The position numbers and the translations under genes are program-made. 20,527 bases of DNA from positions 1 through 20,527 of the forward strand of contig JADFDL010000008.1 of assembly GCA_018262875.1 (NCBI GenBank), in the 5' to 3' direction. Shown one piece after another: positions 15,321 to 20,527 of this stretch. The notes below the pieces were generated by a model. That model was not told where the DNA came from. It saw nothing but the letters and a program-made list of their open reading frames with translations, and made no database searches. Within the stretch, counting starts at the first letter, position 1, and each line of letters starts with the position of its first letter. Origin of the DNA: Rhodocyclaceae bacterium (GTDB lineage: Bacteria > Pseudomonadota > Gammaproteobacteria > Burkholderiales > Rhodocyclaceae).

Positions 15321-16580
15321 TCAGCCCGTCCGCTCCAGCACCGCGGCATAGAATCCGTCGGTGCCGTGCGTGTGCGGCGCCAACCGCAGCGTCTCGCCGC
15401 AGTCCAGCGCGATGCCCTGCTGGGCGAGGATGTCCTGCGCCGACACCTGCCTGAAATCCGCATGCGCGGCGAGGAAGCCGGCGACGATGGCTTCGTTCTC
15501 CTCGGGCAGGATGCTGCAGGTGGCGTAGACCAGCCGCCCGCCCGCCTTCACCAGGCGCGAAGCGCCCTTGAGGATGTCGTGCTGCTTGCGCGAAAGTTCC
15601 GCCACGCCCTCCGCCGTCTGCCGCCACTTGAGGTCGGGGTTGCGGCGCAGCGTGCCGAGGCCGCTGCAGGGGGCATCCACCAGCACGCGGTCGATCTTGC
15701 CGGCGAGACGCTTGATGCGGATGTCGTTCTCATTGGCGATGGTCACCGGGTGCACGTTGGACAATCCCGAGCGCGCGACGCGGTCCTTCAGCCGCGCCAT
15801 GCGCTTGTCGGAAACGTCGAAGGCATAGAGCCGGCCGGTGGAGCGCATGAGGGCACCCAGCAGCAGCGTCTTGCCGCCGGCGCCGGCGCAGAAATCCGCC
15901 GCCATCTCGCCGCGCTTCGGCGCCAGCAGGTAGCCGAGCAGCTGGCTGCCCTCGTCCTGCACCTCGATCGTGCCGTCGAGATAGAGCGGGTGCTTTTGCA
16001 GCGCCGGCTTGGCCTTGAGGCGGATGGCCAGCGGCGAGAGCCGGCCCGCCTCGGCGCCGATGCCTTCCCCGGCGAGGCGCGCGAGCACCGCTTCGCGTTC
16101 GGCCTTGAGCGGGTTCACGCGCAAGTCGAGCGGCGCCGCTTGGTTGAGTCCCTGCGCCAGCGCCAGCACTTCCTGCGGCGTCCTATGCGCCAGCAGCCGG
16201 TCGGCCAGCCAGTCGGGAATATCCGCCTGCTCGGCCAGACTGAGATCGCCGACCGGCCGGCCCTTGAACTCGGCCACCCACTTCAGATCCTTCTCGTTGA
16301 CCGCCTCTTCCAGTTGACGCTGGCTGACGCCGGACAGCTTCACGAGCGCCGCCAGCACCAGGCGGCGCGGATTCGCCTCCTTGCCGAGCAGATGCTCCAG
16401 CAGGCGCCGGCGCCGCAGCACGGCATAGGCGGTCTCGGCGATGAAGCCGCGGTCGCTCTGGCCGAGCAGTTTGTTGTCGCGAAAAAATTTGGACAGCACG
16501 GCATCGGCCGGATGTTCGAACTTCAGCAGCAGGTTGAGCGCGGTCGTCGCCGCGTCGATGAGTTTCGGTGTGATGCGCAT
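15321..16580 (-). CDS. RsmB/NOP-family RNA (cytosine-5)-methyltransferase
   Basis: A 419-residue SAM-dependent RNA m5C methyltransferase. The N-terminal helical domain (to about residue 150) may be the NusB-like RNA-binding part of RsmB. The Rossmann methyltransferase domain shows DFCAGAGGKTLLLGALM (SAM motif I), AFDVSDKRMARLKDR, the motif IV DAPCSGLGTLRRNPDLKW and motif VI YATCSILPEENEAI. The two cysteines in PCSG and TCS are the catalytic pair of this family. E. coli RsmB modifies C967 of 16S rRNA. The present gene, last in a purN-DUF3108 unit rather than beside fmt-def, could be rsmB itself or a paralogue, so I leave the symbol blank. It starts 9 bases after the DUF3108 stop. Confidence 0.9.
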   Translation of the reverse strand: MRITPKLIDAATTALNLLLKFEHPADAVLSKFFRDNKLLGQSDRGFIAETAYAVLRRRRLLEHLLGKEANPRRLVLAALVKLSGVSQRQLEEAVNEKDLKWVAEFKGRPVGDLSLAEQADIPDWLADRLLAHRTPQEVLALAQGLNQAAPLDLRVNPLKAEREAVLARLAGEGIGAEAGRLSPLAIRLKAKPALQKHPLYLDGTIEVQDEGSQLLGYLLAPKRGEMAADFCAGAGGKTLLLGALMRSTGRLYAFDVSDKRMARLKDRVARSGLSNVHPVTIANENDIRIKRLAGKIDRVLVDAPCSGLGTLRRNPDLKWRQTAEGVAELSRKQHDILKGASRLVKAGGRLVYATCSILPEENEAIVAGFLAAHADFRQVSAQDILAQQGIALDCGETLRLAPHTHGTDGFYAAVLERTG

Positions 16581-16589
16581 GATGCCTTT

Positions 16590-17597
16590 CTATTGCGGCT
16601 TTTCAGCCAGTTTCGCCCCGTCCACTTCCAGCTCGACGGCATTCTGCTCGAACACCTCGCCCTTGCGATCCAGGTAGCGGATGCGCACCGGCAGGTTGCG
16701 GTAGTCGGCCGCCAGCCACAGCTCCATGCTCTGCTCGCCGGGCATGCCCGCCGCTTTCACATGCCAGGTGCGCAGTTCGCCGAAACGCGTGGCGATTTTT
16801 TCCTCGCCGACCGCCTCGTAGGCGTAACGGCCGTAATTCTTGCCGGTGGCGATCATCAGATCGACCCGCGCCGAGCGGGCCAGCCCGATCTGGTATATCT
16901 GCGACAGGATGTCCTGGCTGCCTGCCGCCAGCGGCGCCTCGCGCCGCACCCGCTCTCCGGCGAACAGGGTCACTTTCATGGCGTTCCGGTCGAAGCGCGC
17001 TCGCTCGGCCGACCGATCCATGCGCTCGACGCGGAACTCGGTCGGCGCGAGGCCTTCCGCCCCCAGCGTGCCTTCGCTCGTCTGCACGACTTTGGCGGGA
17101 CGGAACAACGCCGCCAGGCCGACCGTCTCGGTCAGGGTCTGCAACGTGTAGCTGGCATCGTCATGCCGCCAGGTGTGCGTCGACTGGCCGACCAGCGTGG
17201 TCTGCTCACGCTCGCCGCGCGTCACCGTGAAGCGGATGCGGCCCTGGTGCGGCCAGGACAATTCGACCGGGGCAGGAGGCGGCGCCGATGTCAGGGCGGC
17301 GGCCGGTTCCGGTTCGGCGGGCGCCGCCGGAGCAGCCGCCTCCGGCGCAACGTTCTCCACCGGGGCCGGCTGCGTCTGGCGCGGCTTCTTCGCAACGGGC
17401 CGCGGTTCGGAACGCGGTTCGGCGGCCACTGGCGGGCTCGGCGCAAAGACCGGCTTCGGTGCGATGCGCGCCTCCAGCACGCCGCCCGGCGCCGGCTCGT
17501 CGAAAAACGGCAAGTGCCAACCCGGACTGCCCGCTACGATGGCATGCACGAGCAGCGACAAGCCCAGTGCGACCAGCAGGCGATAGTCAATGCTCAT
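16590..17597 (-). CDS. DUF3108 domain-containing protein with TonB-like N-terminal anchor
   Basis: A 335-residue protein in three parts: a short N-terminal membrane helix (RLLVALGLSLLVHAIVAG, residues 6-23), a proline/alanine/glutamate-rich linker (about 40-120, with repeated PAPV, EPRP and APAAP), and a C-terminal periplasmic domain from about 125 that fits DUF3108 (TWRHDDASYTLQTLTETVG, then YEAVGEEKIATRFGELRTWHV, ending MELWLAADYRNLPVRIRYLDRKGE). DUF3108 proteins are exported and have no established function. The open frame extends another 24 codons upstream into purN. The ATG at 17597 is preferred since the membrane anchor begins there; it overlaps the purN stop by 11 bases. Confidence 0.82.
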   Translation of the reverse strand: MSIDYRLLVALGLSLLVHAIVAGSPGWHLPFFDEPAPGGVLEARIAPKPVFAPSPPVAAEPRSEPRPVAKKPRQTQPAPVENVAPEAAAPAAPAEPEPAAALTSAPPPAPVELSWPHQGRIRFTVTRGEREQTTLVGQSTHTWRHDDASYTLQTLTETVGLAALFRPAKVVQTSEGTLGAEGLAPTEFRVERMDRSAERARFDRNAMKVTLFAGERVRREAPLAAGSQDILSQIYQIGLARSARVDLMIATGKNYGRYAYEAVGEEKIATRFGELRTWHVKAAGMPGEQSMELWLAADYRNLPVRIRYLDRKGEVFEQNAVELEVDGAKLAEKPQ

Positions 17598-18231
17598 CCG
17601 GCAGCGGCGAAAGAAGGGCGTCATCGGCGGACCGCTCGCCGAGAAGGCGAACGCGGCCATCGGCGCCAAGGCTCAGCTTTCCCTCGACGAACCAGCGCAC
17701 CGCCTGCGGATAGGCGATGTGCTCCTGCGCCAGCACGCGCGCGGCGAGCGCGTCCTCGCTGTCGTCCGGATACACCGGCACGGCGGCCTGGATGATGACG
17801 GGGCCGTTGTCCAGCGCCGGCGTGACGAAGTGCACCGTGCAACCATGCACGCGGCAGCCGGCCTCGAGGGCGCGCTGGTGGGTGTGCAGGCCGGGAAAGG
17901 CCGGCAGCAGCGAGGGATGGATGTTCATCAGGCGGCCGTGGTAGCGCCGCACGAAATCCTCGCCGAGGATGCGCATGAAGCCGGCCAGCACGACGAGGGC
18001 CGGCGCGTGGCGGTCGATCTCGGCGGCCAGCGCGGCATCGAAGAGTTCGCGCGAGGCATGTTCGGCATGCGCCACCACCGCGGTCGAAATGCCGTGGGCG
18101 CGGGCGGTTTCCAGACCCTTCGCATCGGCCTTGTTGCTGATCACCGCGGCGATGCGGCAGGGCAGCTTCGCGTCGAGCATGGCTTCCATGTTGCTGCCGC
18201 GGCCGGAGATGAGGATGACGATGTTTTTCAT
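17587..18231 (-). CDS. purN: Phosphoribosylglycinamide formyltransferase
   Basis: GAR transformylase, step three of purine synthesis: transfers a formyl group from 10-formyltetrahydrofolate to GAR. It has 214 residues, normal length. It shows the N-terminal phosphate-binding loop VILISGRGSNMEA, the folate/active-site segment VVLAGFMRILGEDFV, catalytic NIHPSLLPAFPGLHTHQ (Asn and His) and the HFVTPALDNGPVIIQ loop with the catalytic Asp. It begins one base after the stop of the lipoprotein gene (TGA-C-ATG) and its end overlaps the DUF3108 gene by 11 bases, so it lies mid-operon. No other purine gene is nearby. Confidence 0.97.
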   Translation of the reverse strand: MKNIVILISGRGSNMEAMLDAKLPCRIAAVISNKADAKGLETARAHGISTAVVAHAEHASRELFDAALAAEIDRHAPALVVLAGFMRILGEDFVRRYHGRLMNIHPSLLPAFPGLHTHQRALEAGCRVHGCTVHFVTPALDNGPVIIQAAVPVYPDDSEDALAARVLAQEHIAYPQAVRWFVEGKLSLGADGRVRLLGERSADDALLSPLPDEH

Positions 18232-18232
18232 G

Positions 18233-18946
18233 TCAGAACTTGACCGGTAAAAAAATCGCCGAGGCGAGGTTCTGGAACACCTTGGCCACGATGCGGTTGG
18301 TCTTGTCGGCGATGATCTTCGAGAGCAGGTCGAGGCTGCCGATGACCTTGCCGAATTCGCGCTCGAAGGAGAGGTTCTTCACCGGCCCGGCGCCCTCGTT
18401 GGAGAGCAGCCAGGGCTCGCCGCCGGGCGCCGCCGCGTTGGAGAGCTTCCACACGGCAATCTCGACGTTGCGCGCGGCGTTGAACAGCGCCTGCGGATCG
18501 AGGTCGTCGAGGAGGAAGAGTTCCGACTTGTCGTTGAAGGCCGTCATCACCATGCCGCCGAGGCCGGCGACGAGGGCCAGCACGCGGTCGCCGGCGAAGT
18601 CCTCGCGGAAGGCGAGGTGGATGGCATCGGTGCCGCGCTTGTTCTCCAGCTCTTTGAACACCCAGCCGTGGTTGGTTTCGAAAATGCGCGCCACCGCCGC
18701 CTCCAGGCTGGCCTGGCCGCCTTTGCGCCACTCGCGCGGATTTCGCCGGTAGAGTTTTTCCGTCAGCAGCTTGAGGCCGGCGAACACTTCGCGCTGGTGC
18801 GCCTCGGCGACGCGGTCGATGTCGGACTTGGCGATCTGGTTCGGATCGAAGCCGGACACAGGCTGGCGCGGCGTCGTGCCCACCCCCGTGGTCACGCAGG
18901 CGGCCATCAGCGGCAGGGCCATCAACAGGATAAACCGGATGACCAT
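18233..18946 (-). CDS. Putative lipoprotein, function unknown
   Basis: A 237-residue protein with a lipoprotein signal peptide: MVIRFILLMALPLMAAC, lipobox LMAAC with C17 as the lipidated residue. The mature part has no repeats or further cysteines and is mostly helical, with a notable glycine/alanine segment (VLALVAGLGGMVMTAF) near the middle and a hydrophobic end. I do not recognise a named domain; proteins of this kind are typical conserved hypotheticals of betaproteobacteria. An in-frame TTG two codons upstream (18952) overlaps the stop of the PIN toxin gene. The ATG at 18946 is chosen for the compact signal peptide, though neither start has a clear Shine-Dalgarno, so translation may be coupled to the upstream gene. 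Confidence 0.75.
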   Translation of the reverse strand: MVIRFILLMALPLMAACVTTGVGTTPRQPVSGFDPNQIAKSDIDRVAEAHQREVFAGLKLLTEKLYRRNPREWRKGGQASLEAAVARIFETNHGWVFKELENKRGTDAIHLAFREDFAGDRVLALVAGLGGMVMTAFNDKSELFLLDDLDPQALFNAARNVEIAVWKLSNAAAPGGEPWLLSNEGAGPVKNLSFEREFGKVIGSLDLLSKIIADKTNRIVAKVFQNLASAIFLPVKF

Positions 18947-18948
18947 GC

Positions 18949-19347
18949 TCAAACGGGAGGGTTCGCCACGGGCGGAAACGCGCCCAGCTTTTTCGCCTGG
19001 CGGCCCAGCGCCTTGTCGAAGCTGACCATGCCGGTGGCGCTGCTACTCAAGGCCAGATGCAGGGCGTCGCCGAAATCCATGCCGGCTTCGTACCACTCCA
19101 GCGCCATCCCCAGCGCCTCGACCTGCAGTGGCTTGAAATTCGGCAGGCCCAGCAGCAGGCGCAGGCTGTCCACGATGTCCCCGCGCGCATGACCCCGCGA
19201 CTGCAGCACCCAGACCAGTTCCAGCAAGACCGTGGGCGGCGCCGAATAGTCCTGTTTTTTCGAGAACAGGGCCACGGCGGCGCGATACTGTGCCTCGTGG
19301 TCCTTCAACAACAGGCGGGCCAGGACATTCGTGTCGACGGCAATCAT
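18949..19347 (-). CDS. vapC: PIN-domain ribonuclease, VapC-type toxin
   Basis: A 132-residue PIN-domain protein, typical VapC length. It starts MIAVDTNVLARLLLKD, with D5 as the first metal-binding acid. E43 (LLELVWVL), D94 (MDFGDALHLA, with D91 beside it) and D111 (SFDKALGR) complete the acidic metal-binding set, so the nuclease site looks intact. VapC toxins cleave specific RNAs, often tRNAs, when freed from the antitoxin. Its ATG overlaps the stop codon of the AbrB-type antitoxin gene by 4 bases (ATGA), the usual toxin-antitoxin arrangement. It is followed by a lipoprotein gene with no gap, so it appears embedded in a longer operon. Confidence 0.9.
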   Translation of the reverse strand: MIAVDTNVLARLLLKDHEAQYRAAVALFSKKQDYSAPPTVLLELVWVLQSRGHARGDIVDSLRLLLGLPNFKPLQVEALGMALEWYEAGMDFGDALHLALSSSATGMVSFDKALGRQAKKLGAFPPVANPPV

Positions 19348-19613
19348 TTCTTGCTGGCCTCATCCTGCTCGACCAGCATGCGGCCGATGGCCGCCGCTTC
19401 CTCTTTGCCCGCCGGCAGCCTGCCCCCCTTGCGCAGCAGCACACCGGCCACCTGCTTGAGCGTGGCTTGCCGGCCAGCCTTCACCGGCTTGAGCCGCAAT
19501 TCCTCGCCCACGGCCGTAATGATCAGTTCGGTGCCGGCATCGATATGGTGGGATTCCCTGAGGGATTTCGGAATGACGACTTGGCCCTTGCTCGACACCT
19601 TGACGGTTTCCAT
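19344..19613 (-). CDS. vapB: AbrB/MazE-type antitoxin (VapB partner of the PIN toxin)
   Basis: An 89-residue DNA-binding antitoxin. The N-terminal swapped-hairpin domain begins METVKVSSKGQVVIPKSLRE, the hallmark SpoVT/AbrB pattern, and continues with IDAGTELIITAVGEELRLKPVK. The C-terminal half (about 47-89) is charged, ends DEASKK and is the expected toxin-binding tail. Start: the ATG with complement at 19611-19613, with GGAG six bases before it. The reading frame is open far upstream, but that extension is antisense-frame sequence across dedA and not AbrB-like. Such antitoxins repress their own operon. Direct repeats lie just upstream at 19627-19645. Confidence 0.9.
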   Translation of the reverse strand: METVKVSSKGQVVIPKSLRESHHIDAGTELIITAVGEELRLKPVKAGRQATLKQVAGVLLRKGGRLPAGKEEAAAIGRMLVEQDEASKK

Positions 19614-19626
19614 GGCTGCTCCAGAG

Positions 19627-19665
19627 GTAAGACGACAAGTAAGACAAGGATAACCCGGCCGGGTT
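19627..19665. repeat. Direct repeats and palindrome upstream of the antitoxin gene (candidate operator)
   Basis: The 59-base gap between dedA and the antitoxin gene holds GTAAGAC twice with a 12-base period (19627-19633 and 19639-19645), then a perfect 14-base palindrome AACCCGGCCGGGTT (19652-19665). AbrB-type antitoxins usually bind such repeats next to their own promoter. No good -10/-35 pair is obvious here, so the operator role is inferred from position. Confidence 0.35.
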
Positions 19666-19672
19666 CGCCTGT

Positions 19673-20308
19673 CTATGCGCGGCGGTGCTTGAGGTAGGCG
19701 ATCGCCGCCGGCAGCGTCGATACGACAATGATGGCGAGGATCACCAAGCTGAGGTTGTTCTGGATGATCGGCAGGTTGCCGAAAAAATAGCCGGCCACGG
19801 AAAGCGAGCCGACCCACAGCACGGCGCCGCCGATGTTGTAGGCCTGGAAGCGCGCGTAAGTCATTTCGCCGACGCCGGCGACGAAGGGCGCGAAGGTGCG
19901 CAGGATCGGGATGAAGCGGGTGATGACCAGGGTCTTGCCGCCATGCTGTTCGTAAAAGGCATGCGTCTTCATCAGCGCCGCTTTGTTGAAGAAGCGCGAA
20001 TTCTCCCAGTGGAACACCTTCGGCCCGAGGTAGCGGCCGATGGAATAGTTCACGCTGTTGCCGAGGATGGCGGCGGCGATCAGCGTGCCGTTGAGCAGCC
20101 ACAGGTCCATGCTGCCCGCGCCGCACAGCGCGCCGGCGACGAAGAGCAGCGAGTCGCCCGGCAGGAAGGGCGTCACGACGAAACCGGTCTCGGCGAAGAC
20201 GATCAGGAAGAGGATGGCATACACCCAGGTGCCGTATTGCGCCAGCAGCGCGGCGAGGTGCTTGTCGAGGTGGACGGCGATGTCCCAGGCGAGGGCGAGA
20301 TATTCCAT
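19673..20308 (-). CDS. DedA-family (VTT domain) integral membrane protein
   Basis: A 211-residue inner-membrane protein of the DedA/SNARE-associated family. It has hydrophobic helices at about 27-47 ([18 protein letters not shown]), 54-68, 73-92, 150-175 and 180-205. Family motifs are [20 protein letters not shown] (acidic and PGDS segment) and [20 protein letters not shown], with the re-entrant-loop arginines and glycines. DedA proteins are needed for membrane homeostasis; some act as C55-isoprenyl-phosphate or phospholipid flippases and affect envelope stress and drug resistance. It is divergent from mutL, with 48 bases between the starts, and is followed on its own strand by the vapBC pair. 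Confidence 0.93.
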   Translation of the reverse strand: MEYLALAWDIAVHLDKHLAALLAQYGTWVYAILFLIVFAETGFVVTPFLPGDSLLFVAGALCGAGSMDLWLLNGTLIAAAILGNSVNYSIGRYLGPKVFHWENSRFFNKAALMKTHAFYEQHGGKTLVITRFIPILRTFAPFVAGVGEMTYARFQAYNIGGAVLWVGSLSVAGYFFGNLPIIQNNLSLVILAIIVVSTLPAAIAYLKHRRA

Positions 20309-20335
20309 GCGGTGGCAGAGTCAAAAAGCCCGCAG

Positions 20336-20343
20336 AGTATAAT
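20336..20343. promoter_or_regulatory. Overlapping divergent -10-like elements between dedA and mutL
   Basis: TATAAT is read on the plus strand at 20338-20343 toward mutL, and TATACT on the minus strand (complement of 20336-20341) toward dedA. The two share four base pairs. No clear -35 exists on either side. If used, the mutL transcript would have a very short leader, since only 13 bases separate the -10 from the ATG. Confidence 0.35.
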
Positions 20344-20356
20344 TCATTCCGCTCCC

Positions 20357-20527
20357 ATGCCCGCCATCCGCCCGCTCCCCGACCTTCTCATCAGCCAGAT
20401 CGCCGCCGGCGAGGTGGTCGAGCGGCCCGCCTCGGTGGTGAAGGAACTGCTGGAGAACAGCATCGACGCCGGCGCGCGCGCCATCTCGGTGCAACTGCTC
20501 GAAGGCGGCGTGCGGCAGATCCGCATC
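20357..20527 (+). CDS. mutL: DNA mismatch repair protein MutL, N-terminal fragment cut by window edge
   Basis: The first 57 codons of MutL, the GHKL ATPase that links MutS recognition to downstream repair nucleases. [21 protein letters not shown] and [14 protein letters not shown] are hallmark MutL segments; the latter is the GHKL motif I with the catalytic Glu and the Asn that binds magnesium (ELLENS). The start is the ATG at 20357, before which no strong Shine-Dalgarno is seen. The gene continues beyond the right edge. It is divergent from dedA. Confidence 0.96.
   Translation, partial: MPAIRPLPDLLISQIAAGEVVERPASVVKELLENSIDAGARAISVQLLEGGVRQIRI

Noticed and set aside
15291..17795. 834-residue open frame on the plus strand across the RNA methyltransferase and DUF3108 genes
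   Set aside because: Antisense shadow that spans several real genes, with low-complexity His/Arg/Gln content and no recognisable domain.
19614..20324. Upstream extension of the antitoxin reading frame across dedA
   Set aside because: The open frame is on the same strand as dedA but in another phase. AbrB similarity begins only at METVKVSSKG, which also has a proper Shine-Dalgarno.
20311..20330. TGGCA-like sequence resembling a sigma-54 site upstream of mutL
   Set aside because: The GG and GC doublets do not have the required spacing, so it is not a sigma-54 promoter.

Overview
The window reads as chromosomal DNA of a GC-rich betaproteobacterium, most likely a respiratory or sulfur-metabolising member of the Rhodocyclales/Nitrosomonadales type. 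This rests on family resemblance and gene order (coaBC-dut beside radC and rpmB-rpmG; purN-DUF3108-RNA methyltransferase; ABC-F EttA; DedA; MutL). It is inference, since no rRNA gene is present. There is no phage, insertion sequence, CRISPR array, tRNA or rRNA. Coding density is very high and no gene-free gap reaches 300 bases.

Left part (1-5820). The 5' portion of ettA (minus strand, cut by the window edge) is followed on the plus strand by an orphan PhnD-type periplasmic binding protein. A compact four-gene redox cluster comes next: a NapC/NirT-type membrane tetraheme cytochrome, a periplasmic cytochrome with an ethylbenzene-dehydrogenase-type haem domain and an atypical CX3CH motif, a diheme cytochrome of the FccA/c4 type, and a Tat-exported FccB-type sulfide dehydrogenase flavoprotein. 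A strong bidirectional terminator closes it. The simplest model is that FccAB oxidises sulfide (or a related sulfur compound) and the other two cytochromes link the electrons to the membrane quinone pool or to another periplasmic acceptor. This is the most interesting part of the window.

Middle (5820-9630). A conserved housekeeping block: coaBC-dut on the minus strand, divergent radC, then rpmB-rpmG with a good sigma-70-type promoter and a perfect 17-bp terminator hairpin. A TauE/SafE-family permease gene (candidate sulfite/sulfonate exporter) sits between radC and rpmB, which interrupts the order familiar from E. coli.

Right-centre (9673-15232, all minus strand). A membrane-fusion protein and an RND pump of the HAE1 type overlap by 4 bases. 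Downstream lie an FmdE-like protein with its own candidate promoter and an exported phospholipase-D-type nuclease. No outer-membrane channel gene is present.

Right part (15321-20527). A tight minus-strand unit runs vapB-type antitoxin, vapC-type PIN toxin, a lipoprotein, purN, a DUF3108 protein and an RsmB/NOP-family RNA methyltransferase, with overlaps or gaps under 10 bases at every junction. Upstream is a dedA-family gene, divergent from the start of mutL, which is cut by the right edge. The dedA-mutL gap carries overlapping -10-like hexamers on the two strands.
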